A DNA stretch of 64,000 nt from Caldilineaceae bacterium. GTDB taxonomy: Bacteria; Chloroflexota; Anaerolineae; Caldilineales; Caldilineaceae. A program made the position numbers and the translations under genes. Positions within the stretch are counted from its first letter, which is position 1. Every line of letters begins with the position of its first letter. The stretch lies in the NCBI GenBank assembly GCA_022824025.1, contig JAJEBF010000038.1:1-64000 (forward strand), written 5' to 3'. The notes under the pieces are model-generated. The model had not been told where the DNA came from. It worked only from the letters and a program-made list of their open reading frames with translations, and made no database searches. Of the stretch, positions 31,303 to 40,103 are shown one piece after another.

Positions 31303-32244
31303 TCATCCTTTGATACCGCTGATCACGACGCCCTGGATGAAATAGCGTTGGGTGAAAAAGAAAAGGACCACCGGCGGAATCGTCAGCACGGTCGCCATCG
31401 CCATGATCGCGTTCCACGTCGGCGGCACGTAGGCGCCCGCGCCCCACACCGCCACCTGCTGCCATTGCCGGATCGCGATTGCCAGGGTGTACTTTTCCTG
31501 CGAGTTCAGATAGATCAGCGGCGCCAGAAAATCATTCCACTCCGCCATAAAGGTGAAGATCGCCACCGTCGCCAGCGCCGGTTTCGACATCGGCAAAATG
31601 ATCCGCCACAGTATGGCGAAGGTCCCCGCGCCGTCGATGCGGGCCGCATCGTCGTAATCGCGCGGGATGGTCATAAAGAACTGCCGCAACAGGAAGATGA
31701 AGAAGGCGCCCCCACCGAAAAAGTGGGGCACAATCAACGGCCTGAATGAGTCCAACCAACCCAGATCGCGAAACAGGAGATACTGCGGGATCAGCACCAC
31801 GTGATAGGGGATCATCATGGTACTCAGCACCAGCAAAAAGAGCGCATTGCGGCCCGGGAAGCGCAGCCGGGCAAAGATATAGGCGGTCAGGCTGGCGCTC
31901 AGCAGACGCCCCGCCTCCACCCCTATCACAATTGTCATTGTATTTCGCAATGAGCGCCAGAAGGGGAACTGGTTCCACGCATCCACGTAGTTCCACCACT
32001 GGATCTGTTCAGCGATCAGGCGCGGCGGATACTCGAAGACATAGCCTTCCGGCTTAAACGAGGCGCTCACCATCCAGACCAGAGGCGCGACGAGAACAAC
32101 AGTCAGGACGGCCAGCGCCAGGTACAGGAAGGCCCTGCCGAGCAGACGTTGCCCCAGCTCCTGGCGGCGCATCCACGCCCCGCCCATCTCTGGCGGCGGT
32201 TGAGCCAGCGCGCCTCCAGCTTGCGCGCTTCCTGAATCTGACAT
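31303..32244 (-). CDS. Carbohydrate ABC transporter permease (MalG/CUT1 type)
   Basis: The 313-residue permease has six predicted TMs and the EAA loop DAARIDGAGTFAILWRIILP. It ends ..TQRYFIQGVVISGIKG, as is characteristic for MalG-like subunits of CUT1 importers. It begins three bases after the stop of the MalF-type gene, so the two are translationally linked. No MsmX/MalK-like ATPase lies nearby, so a shared ATPase elsewhere is likely. Confidence 0.93.
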   Translation of the reverse strand: MSDSGSAQAGGALAQPPPEMGGAWMRRQELGQRLLGRAFLYLALAVLTVVLVAPLVWMVSASFKPEGYVFEYPPRLIAEQIQWWNYVDAWNQFPFWRSLRNTMTIVIGVEAGRLLSASLTAYIFARLRFPGRNALFLLVLSTMMIPYHVVLIPQYLLFRDLGWLDSFRPLIVPHFFGGGAFFIFLLRQFFMTIPRDYDDAARIDGAGTFAILWRIILPMSKPALATVAIFTFMAEWNDFLAPLIYLNSQEKYTLAIAIRQWQQVAVWGAGAYVPPTWNAIMAMATVLTIPPVVLFFFTQRYFIQGVVISGIKG

Positions 32245-32247
32245 GTC

Positions 32248-33153
32248 TTACTCCTGCGCGCCCTCATAGAAGACAGTTGTGCGCGATAAGCGCAGCGACA
32301 GCAGCGTGATCACCAGCAGGATGACAAAGAGCAGCCAGGCCATCGCCGCGGCATAACCCATTTGCAGATATTCCCAACCGGTGCGGTACAGATAAAGCAA
32401 ATAGAACAGACTGGCTTCGCCCGGCCCGCCATTGGTGGTGACAAAGGCCACCGTAAATACCTGAAAGGTGCCGATCATACCGGTCAGGAAGACAAAGAAG
32501 ATGACCGGCGAGGTCATCGGCAAGGTCACGTTGAGGAATCGACGCCAGGCATTGGCGCCATCCACCTTGGACGCGTCATACAGTTCAGTGGGCACGCCCT
32601 GAAGGGCCGACAGATAGAGAAGCAGCGTACCTCCGACCGCCCATGCCGACATGAGAATGAAGGCGGCAAGCACCCAGTTGGGATCGCCGAACCACTTGGG
32701 GCCCGGCAGGCCGATGGCGCGCAGCGACTGATTGAGTAGCCCGACGTCGGACTGCAACATCCATGAAAAGACGTAGGCGACAGCCATGGCGGGCACGACG
32801 GCCGGCATGTAGAAGGCGGTGCGCCAGAACGAGAGGCCCTTGACTTTCAAGTTCAGGAGGAGGGCCATGGCATAGCCGACGATCACCTGCACCGGCACGG
32901 CCACCATCGTATAGATCACAGTGACCCGCAACGACTGCCACAGAGTGTCGTCGCCGGAGGCCATGCGCGCATAGTTCTCGAAACCGCTCCAGCGCGGCGC
33001 CGAGAGAATGTCGTAGCGCGTGAATGAAAGATAGAATGAATAGACCAGGGGGCCGGCGGTGAAGATCACGAAACCCAGCAGAAAGGGGAGCAGACCGATG
33101 TAGGCGTCGCGCGTCTCGCGCGCTTGCAAGGATAGATTTCGTTTCCAAAACAT
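32248..33153 (-). CDS. Carbohydrate ABC transporter permease (MalF/CUT1 type)
   Basis: A 301-residue permease starting at ATG 33153 (MFWKRNLSLQARETRDAYIG). Earlier in-frame codons run into the binding-protein gene and are not needed. EAA loop: YDASKVDGANAWRRFLNVTLPM. The N-terminal TM is FLLGFVIFTAGPLVYSFYLS. It pairs with the MalG-type permease downstream and the binding protein upstream (67-nt gap). Confidence 0.92.
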   Translation of the reverse strand: MFWKRNLSLQARETRDAYIGLLPFLLGFVIFTAGPLVYSFYLSFTRYDILSAPRWSGFENYARMASGDDTLWQSLRVTVIYTMVAVPVQVIVGYAMALLLNLKVKGLSFWRTAFYMPAVVPAMAVAYVFSWMLQSDVGLLNQSLRAIGLPGPKWFGDPNWVLAAFILMSAWAVGGTLLLYLSALQGVPTELYDASKVDGANAWRRFLNVTLPMTSPVIFFVFLTGMIGTFQVFTVAFVTTNGGPGEASLFYLLYLYRTGWEYLQMGYAAAMAWLLFVILLVITLLSLRLSRTTVFYEGAQE

Positions 33154-33220
33154 CGGTCGCCCCCCATTCAAACACAGTTGGATCGCGTCCTCTGGCCGCG
33201 TAATTCTGCGGCTTGCCGAC

Positions 33221-34606
33221 TCAGGCGCGATCAATCTCGGCGTCGATGGCCGCGTCTGCGTCCTGCATCGCCTGCTCCACGCCCTTTTCGCCGATGAGCA
33301 CCTTTTCCAGCTCTGAGCGAATCGTGTCCTGCAGGAAGCGCCCGCTGCGGCCGAATCCGGCGCGATTGAACATGTTCACATCTTCTGAACAATAGTCGCA
33401 GTCGGACATGCCGGCCAGGCGCGCCAGCATGATGCGCGTGATTACGCCCAGATCGCCTTCCGGCAGCGTGTCCAGGTAGTAGGCGGGGTCATAGGCGGAA
33501 ATCGTGGCCGCCAGATCGACGAGGGCCTGTCCTACCTCGTAGTCGGTGGTCTGGATGAGCGCCGCTTGCTGCGCCTGCGGAATCAGTTCTGAGGCCTTGT
33601 TGACGCTCCAGTGGTTTGCGCCAACGCCATGAACGCGACGGTCCACGAACGGCATGTGCATGAAGCCCAACTCGAAGGGGAGTTCAGCCATGAGATAGGT
33701 CTGGTTGGTCCAACTGATGACCGCGGCGGCCAGCCCCGCTCTGAACAGGCCTCCCTCAACGCCTTGCTGGGCTTCCAGCGTCGGCGCCACCCCATGCACG
33801 AGTGTCAGATCGACGATGTCGTGCGCGGCCGAGATAGCCGCCTCTGCATCCAGCAACGCCTCGGTTTCAGCGAAGGTCCACGGATCATCGACCAGGTCGG
33901 CTCCGTAGCTGGCCATCTGGTATGCCAGACTGGTTGCGTCGGTGATGGCGCCGGCATAGCCATACTGCTCGTAGGTTCCGTCGGACGCCTTGATGGTGAC
34001 AGCCTGGAGGAAGGCCACGAAGTCGTCCCAGTGCCACATGTCGAAGTTGTCCCTGCCGTACAAGGGCAGTTCATCTTCAGGGTATCCGGCCTCCCGCACC
34101 AGGTCCAGATTCAGATAGACTGAGCGGCCCTGCATAGTGAAGAGGCTCAGGGCCAGGATATCGCCGTTGTAGCCAACCTCAAGCGCCGGATCAACGTTCC
34201 ACTTGCTCATGTCCAAATCGGAGGCTTCCAGGAAGTCATTGTAGGGTACAAAAATGTCCTTGGGGAAGAAATCTGCGTTGTGGCTCTGATCAAGCTGGAT
34301 GATATCCGGCGCCACACCGCCTGCCACCTGGGTCAGGACTTTGGTCAGATACTCACCCCAGGGATAGATCTCCTGCGCCACCGTGACGTTGGTCTTTTCC
34401 TCAACGATGGGCAGCCAATGGTTGTGCTGCTCACCCCACCAGTGTGACAGTCTGATCTCAACAGCCTCTTCGGTCATCGCGTCCCCGCTCTCTTCGGCGG
34501 CGGGCGCGGCTGCCGGCTGGCCGGCACAGGCGGTGAGCAGCGCGCTGGCAGTGCCGGCTGCTGAAAGCTGCAGAAAACCACGTCGGCTCATTCTTTTCGC
34601 AGTCAT
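33221..34606 (-). CDS. Extracellular solute-binding lipoprotein (family 1, sugar), Tat-type signal
   Basis: The 461-residue protein has a twin-arginine motif SRRGFLQ, a hydrophobic stretch and a lipobox LLTAC, indicating Tat export followed by lipid anchoring. The mature part shows family-1 features: RLSHWWGEQHNHWLPIVEEKT, VAPDIIQLDQSHN, and GANHWSVNKASE in the second lobe. There is a CDYC pair near the C-terminus. AGGAGG lies upstream of ATG 34606. First gene of the CUT1 sugar operon; the ligand is unknown. Confidence 0.92.
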   Translation of the reverse strand: MTAKRMSRRGFLQLSAAGTASALLTACAGQPAAAPAAEESGDAMTEEAVEIRLSHWWGEQHNHWLPIVEEKTNVTVAQEIYPWGEYLTKVLTQVAGGVAPDIIQLDQSHNADFFPKDIFVPYNDFLEASDLDMSKWNVDPALEVGYNGDILALSLFTMQGRSVYLNLDLVREAGYPEDELPLYGRDNFDMWHWDDFVAFLQAVTIKASDGTYEQYGYAGAITDATSLAYQMASYGADLVDDPWTFAETEALLDAEAAISAAHDIVDLTLVHGVAPTLEAQQGVEGGLFRAGLAAAVISWTNQTYLMAELPFELGFMHMPFVDRRVHGVGANHWSVNKASELIPQAQQAALIQTTDYEVGQALVDLAATISAYDPAYYLDTLPEGDLGVITRIMLARLAGMSDCDYCSEDVNMFNRAGFGRSGRFLQDTIRSELEKVLIGEKGVEQAMQDADAAIDAEIDRA

Positions 34607-35345
34607 CGTCGAAACTCCTCCTTGTCGTTGCGCGCTGACAGGTTGCGCTCATCTGATAAAATGTCAGCACATTGAACATTGTCCCGAAGCGCGGACTACA
34701 TTACGGCTCATTTCGGAAGACATCACCCCCTTGGCGCCCAGGTCCTTCCACGTCAACTGTGATTGTTGTAACGAGAGTCGCCAGCGGCATTGAACGCTCG
34801 CTGCGCAGGGCAATGAACTGTGTCAATCAGAGTCCTTGTTGGACGGTCTCAACTGTGGCCCGCTTGTTTCGAGGATATGGAATATAATTACAAATCTACC
34901 ACACGTGACGTGTCTTGCCAATCGCATTTTTGATTCCGGGCGCAGTCCGGAATGAGGGCGAGATATACTGTTAGGACGGGATGGGGAGTCTTATGGAAGA
35001 GGAAAGGGATAGTTGGAAGAGTCAGTGGGGGAAGAAGGGCTGGGACCGGAGGCTAGGGCACATAGCGGGCAAGGGGCGTGCGGCGGAGGTCCGGGGGTGT
35101 CCCCCGGCCCGGCGGCGGGTGTTTGCCGCCGGGGATCAGCGCAGGGCCACCCGGTCCACGCACTGCCCCGCCCCGTGGGGCGCGGGGCCCGGCGGCGGGC
35201 GGCGTTAGGCAGCCTTGGCGCGCGGCGGGGGCGCGAGAAGGGCGGGGCGCGGAGGGGCCGCCGACACGTGGCCAGGCGACAAGGTGGAAGGGCGGGGGTT
35301 GGGGGAGGCCCCGCATTGCAGGGGGCAAAGGCAAGGAGCCCAGGG
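34607..35345. other. 739-bp intergenic region with structured GC-rich part
   Basis: The first about 300 bp are moderately AT-rich and should contain the sugar operon promoter. The rest, about 35050-35340, is extremely GC-rich and holds three consecutive hairpins (35089-35188). No frame here resembles a protein. A plus-strand TATAAT occurs near 34880 without a matching -35. Confidence 0.5.
35089..35188. repeat. Three consecutive GC-rich hairpins
   Basis: CCGGGGG/CCCCCGG with a 3-nt loop (35091-35107), CCGGCGGC/GCCGCCGG with an 8-nt loop (35109-35132), and an imperfect GCCCCGCCCC/GGGGCGCGGGGC stem (35165-35188). They lie downstream of the cupin gene on the minus strand and could be its 3' end or a small structured RNA. 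Confidence 0.6.
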
Positions 35346-35981
35346 TCAGTTGTTGTCGGCTCGGGGCGCGAGTCTGTTCCAGAGCAGGTCGAGTTTGAAG
35401 AGATTGGTGTGGAGGCTGCGAACGGCGTTCCACATGGTGTTGCGGGCGGTGACGGCTGCTTCCCGGTTGTTTGCGGCGTGGGCCTGGCGCCAGTTTTGGG
35501 CCTGTTGGGCGTGGGTGTCGGCGGCGCGGCGGGCTTCGGCGGCGAGGGCTTCGGCGTCGCGCACGAAGGTGTCGAGCTGGTCTGCGAGAGGGCCCCTGTC
35601 GTCGACGTCGTCGTAGAAAGCGTTGGAGCGGAACTGGGGCGGGTGGACGGCGCCGTCGGGGTCGCGGCCGGTGTGCGTGGGCTGGATGTGGGGGGTTACT
35701 GAGAGGAACATGACGGTGCGGCGGTCGGGCAGCAGGTTGCGCACCTGGTGGATTTCGTCGGCGAGGGCGATGCACAGCTGGCCGGCTTCGAGGACTTCGG
35801 TGTGGCCGGCGATCATGAACTCGGCTTTGCCTTCGAGGATGAGGAATATTTCGTGGCCGAGATCGTGGCTGTGGAGCCTGTCGACCTGGCCGGGCTCCAT
35901 GTGATAGAGGCGGGCGCGGATCTCCGGGGTCGTCAGTACGTTCTTGTTTACGTCGCGGAAATCATAGACTTCGAAGGGCAT
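35346..35981 (-). CDS. Cupin-domain protein
   Basis: The 211-residue protein starts at ATG 35981 (MPFEVYDFRDV) with AGGAG 8 nt upstream. A single cupin barrel spans about 25-100: RLYHMEPGQVDRLHSHDLGHEIFLILEGKAEF gives the first motif with H, H and E metal ligands, and QLCIALADEIHQVRNLLPD the second. The C-terminal 80 residues are helical and Ala/Arg/Gln-rich (AEALAAEARRAADTHAQQAQ), likely a coiled coil. Function unknown; small cupins often act as isomerases or sensors of sugars or acids. It is divergent from the LLM gene. Confidence 0.85.
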   Translation of the reverse strand: MPFEVYDFRDVNKNVLTTPEIRARLYHMEPGQVDRLHSHDLGHEIFLILEGKAEFMIAGHTEVLEAGQLCIALADEIHQVRNLLPDRRTVMFLSVTPHIQPTHTGRDPDGAVHPPQFRSNAFYDDVDDRGPLADQLDTFVRDAEALAAEARRAADTHAQQAQNWRQAHAANNREAAVTARNTMWNAVRSLHTNLFKLDLLWNRLAPRADNN

Positions 35982-36242
35982 GGGGTTCGCTCCTGTTACG
36001 GGATGGCCGGGCAGACTTGATCGGGCCCGCCGCAGCGCTGAGGGAGAAGAGGCCATGTAATGCGGCTCCGCCCGGCGCCGGCTACGGGCTGTTTGCGCCT
36101 GCTCTGGTATGATTGTGATGGAAGCGGATATGAAATGCAAGCCGGCAGGGCAGGCAGTCTGCCGGCAGCGGACTCTTTAGCTGACCCAACGCGCGTCTGG
36201 CGCTGTGAAGGCGCGGCGCGCGCCACCTCTGAGGAGGCAAGT

Positions 36243-37136
36243 ATGGGCATCCCTGTGGGCATCAACACGTGGTCCCGCCACGTAACGGAGCTTTTTCCTT
36301 ATCTGGACCAGATCATTCATCCGTTCGATTCGCTGTGGTTCCCGGACCATGTGCAGTACAACGGGCACAACGTGGCGGAGGGCTGGACGATGGCGGTGTA
36401 CGCGCTGGCGCGCTACCCGGACAAGCTGGTTGGGCACGACGTGCTGTGCAACAGTTTTCGCAACCCCGGGCACCTGGCGAAGATGGCGGCGACGGCGCAG
36501 GCATTTTCCGGCGGGCGGGTGGTGATCGGGATCGGCGCGGGCTGGAATGAGGAGGAGTACCGGGGGTACGGCTGGCCGTTCCCGGGGGCGCGGACCCGCA
36601 TCGAGCAGCTGGCGGAGGCGATCCGGATTTTGCGGGCGATGTGGACGGATACGCCGGTCAACTTTGCGGGCAAGCATTACCAGATGGAGAACGGGTATTG
36701 CGAGCCGAAGCCGGAAATTGTGCCGCCGATCATGGTCGGGGGCGGCGGGGAGCGGTATCTGCTGCGGGTGGTGGCGGAGCATGCGGACTGGTGGAACTGG
36801 GTGTGCAGCGACGTGGAGATGTATGCGCACAAGCAGTCGGTGCTGCAGGAGCACTGCCGCGCGGCGGGGCGGGATTATGACGAGATTTTGCAGGTGATGC
36901 ACGTGAGCGTGCTGATCGCCGAGAATGAGAGCGAGCTGCAGCGGTTGCGAGAGGACCCTGACGTGCGTCCGTCGGGCGAGGGCACGATTGAGGGGACGCC
37001 GGCGCAGGTGACGGATGCGCTGCTGCGGATTGTGGAGCAGGGCGCGCAACGGCTTACGGTCAATATCGCGGATTCGCCGCGGGTGGAGGGATCGTTCTTG
37101 TTCGCGGCGACGGTGCTGCCGCATTTGAGTGGGTAG
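36243..37136 (+). CDS. LLM-class F420- or FMN-dependent oxidoreductase (luciferase-like)
   Basis: The 297-residue bacterial luciferase-like TIM barrel has FDSLWFPDHVQYN near the N-terminus, VLCNSFRNPGHLAKMAATAQAFSGGRVVIGIGAGWNEEEYRGYGWPF, then PPIMVGGGGERYLLRVVAEHADWWN. GIGAGWNEEEY is the usual signature of F420-dependent LLM enzymes. GAGGAGG lies about 5 nt before ATG 36243. F420 versus FMN use cannot be decided from sequence. It stands alone, followed by two hairpins. Confidence 0.92.
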   Translation: MGIPVGINTWSRHVTELFPYLDQIIHPFDSLWFPDHVQYNGHNVAEGWTMAVYALARYPDKLVGHDVLCNSFRNPGHLAKMAATAQAFSGGRVVIGIGAGWNEEEYRGYGWPFPGARTRIEQLAEAIRILRAMWTDTPVNFAGKHYQMENGYCEPKPEIVPPIMVGGGGERYLLRVVAEHADWWNWVCSDVEMYAHKQSVLQEHCRAAGRDYDEILQVMHVSVLIAENESELQRLREDPDVRPSGEGTIEGTPAQVTDALLRIVEQGAQRLTVNIADSPRVEGSFLFAATVLPHLSG

Positions 37137-37146
37137 TTTGAGGGCG

Positions 37147-37170
37147 CTGCCCATCCGCCAAGGTGGGCAG
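37147..37170 (+). terminator. Hairpin after the LLM gene
   Basis: CTGCCCA (37147-37153) pairs with TGGGCAG (37164-37170), 10 nt after the LLM stop; no U-run. A second, longer hairpin follows at 37208-37239. Confidence 0.45.
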
Positions 37171-37207
37171 TTGGACGTTCAGACGCAGCGCCTGTGAGGC
37201 GCCATCG

Positions 37208-37239
37208 GTGTCCCTGCATGGTGATCTCTGCAGGGGCAC
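37208..37239. terminator. Hairpin between convergent genes
   Basis: GTGTCCCTGCA pairs with TGCAGGGGCAC including one G-U pair, around a 10-nt loop. It lies between the convergent LLM gene and the small minus-strand gene at 37248, so it could serve either. Confidence 0.5.
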
Positions 37240-37247
37240 AGTTCAGT

Positions 37248-37460
37248 TCAGGCGCCTCTCCGTTGGCGTCCATATCTCTCAACGGCTCGTTGCAGTCGTA
37301 ATTGGTTAGCTCCAAGACCCTTAATCTTGGCGTAGTGTACGATCAGATCCCACGTGGCGTCGAGACGCGCCTGAGGTGTTTGCGCCTGCCAGAAACGCAG
37401 ATCAAATGAACGGTCCAACTCTTCCAACTTGCCGCGTCTTTCAATGAAATCTTTTCGCAT
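37248..37460 (-). CDS. Short conserved-looking protein of unknown function
   Basis: 70 residues, strongly charged, starting MRKDFIERRGKLEELDRSFD and containing DLRFWQAQTPQARLDATWDLI and LRLQRAVERYGRQRR. The Trp/Phe pattern and AAGGGGTG upstream support a real gene. I recall small proteins with DRSFD.FWQ and RLQR in defence or toxin-antitoxin surroundings, but I cannot name a family with certainty, and no partner is encoded next to it. Confidence 0.6.
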   Translation of the reverse strand: MRKDFIERRGKLEELDRSFDLRFWQAQTPQARLDATWDLIVHYAKIKGLGANQLRLQRAVERYGRQRRGA

Positions 37461-37556
37461 TTTTCAAATTGTTCACCCCTTTTCGCGCCGTTGTTTACCC
37501 GCAGACACAGCATAACTGCCGGGGCCAGTTCGGCTGCGCTGAGCCTTAGCGTGCAC

Positions 37557-38699
37557 TTACGCCCAGTCGGTGGCCACGGTGAGGGAGCGCACGCGATCTT
37601 CGTCCCAGACGGCGCCCCAGCCGGGGCCGTTGGGCGGGGCGATGCGGCCGTCTTCGATGAGAGGCGCGTTGAGGAGACCCCACGCCTCGCCTTCGGCGCG
37701 CAGGTCGCGGGGACCGTTTGCGCCGAAGAGTTCGAAAAAGTCGGTGTTGTCGATGCAGCAGCCGGCCGCAGCATGCCCGATCCCGTAGAGATGGCCGGGA
37801 CCGTGCAGCTCGACGTTTGCGCCGCGTAGTTCGGCGAAGTGGGCCAGTTTGCGTACCAGGGTGAGGCCATGGCCTACCCGTGCGCGCAGCCGGTCGGTGG
37901 CGCCCTGGATGAGCCACTGGGCGGATAGGTCCACGTCGTGGCAGAGCCGTTCGGTGGCCATGATGGGGATGGTGAGCGTGCGGCAGAGCTCCTGGTACTG
38001 GTTCATCTTCTGTTCGTGCATCGGCTCTTCGAGCCAGACGTAGTCCAACTCCTCCATCGCTTTTCCCACTTCGATGGCTTCGCGCAGGGTATAAGAGCAG
38101 ACGGGATCGTTGAGCAGGTCGTAACTGTCGCCTACGTTTTTGCGAATTTCGGTGAGCAGGGGGATATCGCCCTTGCCGCCCCGGTAGGTGTGCAGTTTGT
38201 AGGCGTTTACGCCGAAGGCGCGGCCGCGCTCGATGTGATCGAGATAGCCCTGCGGGGTCAGTTCGTGGTCGGTGAGGTAGACGGGCAGGCGGTCGCGCAC
38301 GCGGCCGATGAGGGCGTAGACGGGCAGGCCGGCGGCTTTGCCGGCGATGTCCCAGAGGCAGTTGTCGAAGTCGCCGAACCAGCCGGGCTGCTGGTAGACC
38401 CAGCGCGTGCCTTTTTGCAGCATCTGGAAGAGCCGTTCGCGGGCGAAGGGGCTTTCGCCGACGGCGTGGGTCTTGAGGATGTCGAGCTGGGCCCTGGTGA
38501 TGGAGGCGGGGGCGACGCGACCGGTGATGCCCTGGTCGGTTTCCACGTCGAGAATCTGCATCTGCATGGGTGTGGTGGAGGACAGTGGGGTGTGCGTGTA
38601 CTGAATGCGGCGCAGGCCGGCGGTCTGTTTCAGCCGGTAGTCGGGTTGGGTGAGGGTTGGGTGTTGGAGTGTGCGGAGTTTGACGTCGGTGATTTTCAT
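37557..38699 (-). CDS. Enolase-superfamily (mandelate racemase/muconate lactonizing) enzyme, paralogue A
   Basis: The 380-residue protein has an enolase capping domain, then a barrel with metal ligands D198 (LLNDPV), E224 (WLEEPM) and E250 (MATERL), and lysine K168 in YKLHTY. The catalytic-dyad His position is kept (VELHGPG, H299), but the Asp usual in a ..QPD.. strand is replaced (RLRARVGHG, R274). It is about four-fifths identical to the next gene upstream (38902-40038), a tandem duplication. Members dehydrate or racemise carboxylates such as sugar acids with Mg2+. Substrate unknown. Confidence 0.9.
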   Translation of the reverse strand: MKITDVKLRTLQHPTLTQPDYRLKQTAGLRRIQYTHTPLSSTTPMQMQILDVETDQGITGRVAPASITRAQLDILKTHAVGESPFARERLFQMLQKGTRWVYQQPGWFGDFDNCLWDIAGKAAGLPVYALIGRVRDRLPVYLTDHELTPQGYLDHIERGRAFGVNAYKLHTYRGGKGDIPLLTEIRKNVGDSYDLLNDPVCSYTLREAIEVGKAMEELDYVWLEEPMHEQKMNQYQELCRTLTIPIMATERLCHDVDLSAQWLIQGATDRLRARVGHGLTLVRKLAHFAELRGANVELHGPGHLYGIGHAAAGCCIDNTDFFELFGANGPRDLRAEGEAWGLLNAPLIEDGRIAPPNGPGWGAVWDEDRVRSLTVATDWA

Positions 38700-38706
38700 G
38701 ACTTCA

Positions 38707-38734
38707 GTGGTCAGTGGTTAGTGGTCAGTGGTTA
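38707..38734. repeat. Heptamer array before paralogue A
   Basis: GTGGTCA and GTGGTTA alternate four times, ending GTGAAG, 7 nt upstream of the ATG at 38699. A degenerate relative lies at about 40050-40085, upstream of paralogue B. Confidence 0.85.
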
Positions 38735-38901
38735 GTGAAGCCCTGGGGAGGGCCGGAGTTGGCGCCGTTTTAGCCCGCGTATGCGGGCATTGCTGGCGAA
38801 CGCGCAGATTGCTCGAACGGTCCGGTTAAACTGTCTTGGCCCATTGTTGAGCCGGTTGCTCTCACTTACGCGTGTGGATCGGTCCTCACAGATCACGTCA
38901 T

Positions 38902-40038
38902 TCAGTCGGTGGCGACGGTTAGGGAGCGGATGCGGTCTTCGTCCCAGGCGGCGCCCCAGCCGGGGCCGTCGGGGGGCGCGATGTGGCCGTCTTCGATCAG
39001 GGGGGCGTTGAGGAGGCCCCACTCTTCGCCTTCGGAGCGTAGGCGCTTGGCGTCGGCCTGGCCGAGAAGCTCGTAGAAGTCGGTGTTGTCGATGCAACAG
39101 CCGGTATGGGCATGGACGAGCCCGTAGAGTCCGCCGGGCCCGTTCAGCTCGACGTTGGCGCCATGGAGCTCGGCGAAGTGGGCGAGTTTGAGGATCTGGG
39201 TGAGGCCGAAGGTGGCGCGGGCGCGCAGACGGTCTGTTGCGCCCTGGATGAGCCACTGGGCGGTGAGGTCCATGTCGTACATGAGGCGCTCGGTGGCCAT
39301 GATGGGGATTGTGAGCGTGCGGCAGAGCTCCTGATACTGGTTCATCTTCTGCTCGTGCATGGGCTCTTCGAGCCAGATGTAGTCAAGCTCTTCCATGGCG
39401 CGGCCGACTTCGATGGCTTCGCGCAGGTTGTAGGAGCAGACGGGATCGTTGAGCAGGTCGTAGGCGTCGCCGACAGCTTTGCGCACGTCGGTCAGTATGG
39501 GGATGTCGGCCTTGCCGCCTTTGTAGGTGTGCAGCTTATAGGCATTGACGCCGAAGGCGCGGCCGCCTTCGATGTGGTCGAGGTAGCCCTGCAGGTCCAT
39601 GTCGCCGCCGGTGAGGTAGACGGGCAGGCGGTCGCGCACGCGGCCGATGAGGGCGTAGACGGGCAGGCCGGCGGCTTTGCCGGCGATGTCCCAGAGGCAG
39701 TTGTCGAATTCGCCGAACCAGCCGGGGTCCTGGTAGACCCAGCGGGTGCCTTTGTGCAGCATCTGGAAGAGCCGCTCGCGGGCAAAGGGGCTTTCGCCGA
39801 TGGCGTGGGTCTTGAGGATGTCAAGCTGAAATTTGTTGATGGAGGTGGGGGCGATGCGGCCGGTGATGCCTTCGTCGGTTTCAACCTCGAGGATATGCAT
39901 TTGCATGGGGGCGTCAATGGGCCGGCCGGTGTGCGTGTACTGAATGCGGCGGAGGCCGGGCACCTGGATGAGGCGGTGGCGGCTCTGTGTGAGGGTGGGG
40001 TGTTGGAGGGTGTGGAGTTTGACGTCGGTGATTTTCAT
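38902..40038 (-). CDS. Enolase-superfamily enzyme, paralogue B
   Basis: The 378-residue paralogue of the downstream gene aligns without gaps over the barrel. K168 (YKLHTY), D198, E224 and E250 are kept, but the dyad His is Asn (VELNGPGGLYG, N299) and the loop is RLRARATFG instead of RLRARVGHG. Together with paralogue A this is a recent tandem duplication with divergence at the active-site end of the barrel. The sequence between the two genes contains a heptamer array but no gene. Confidence 0.9.
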   Translation of the reverse strand: MKITDVKLHTLQHPTLTQSRHRLIQVPGLRRIQYTHTGRPIDAPMQMHILEVETDEGITGRIAPTSINKFQLDILKTHAIGESPFARERLFQMLHKGTRWVYQDPGWFGEFDNCLWDIAGKAAGLPVYALIGRVRDRLPVYLTGGDMDLQGYLDHIEGGRAFGVNAYKLHTYKGGKADIPILTDVRKAVGDAYDLLNDPVCSYNLREAIEVGRAMEELDYIWLEEPMHEQKMNQYQELCRTLTIPIMATERLMYDMDLTAQWLIQGATDRLRARATFGLTQILKLAHFAELHGANVELNGPGGLYGLVHAHTGCCIDNTDFYELLGQADAKRLRSEGEEWGLLNAPLIEDGHIAPPDGPGWGAAWDEDRIRSLTVATD

Positions 40039-40103
40039 GGTGAACCTCAGCGGTCAGTGGTTGGTTGATAGTGTCCAGTGATTAGGTACGGCGAGCAAAG
40101 GGG

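Noticed and set aside
34865-34890. Plus-strand promoter with TATAAT
   Set aside because: The nearest TTG box is about 13 nt away and no plus-strand gene follows before the cupin region.
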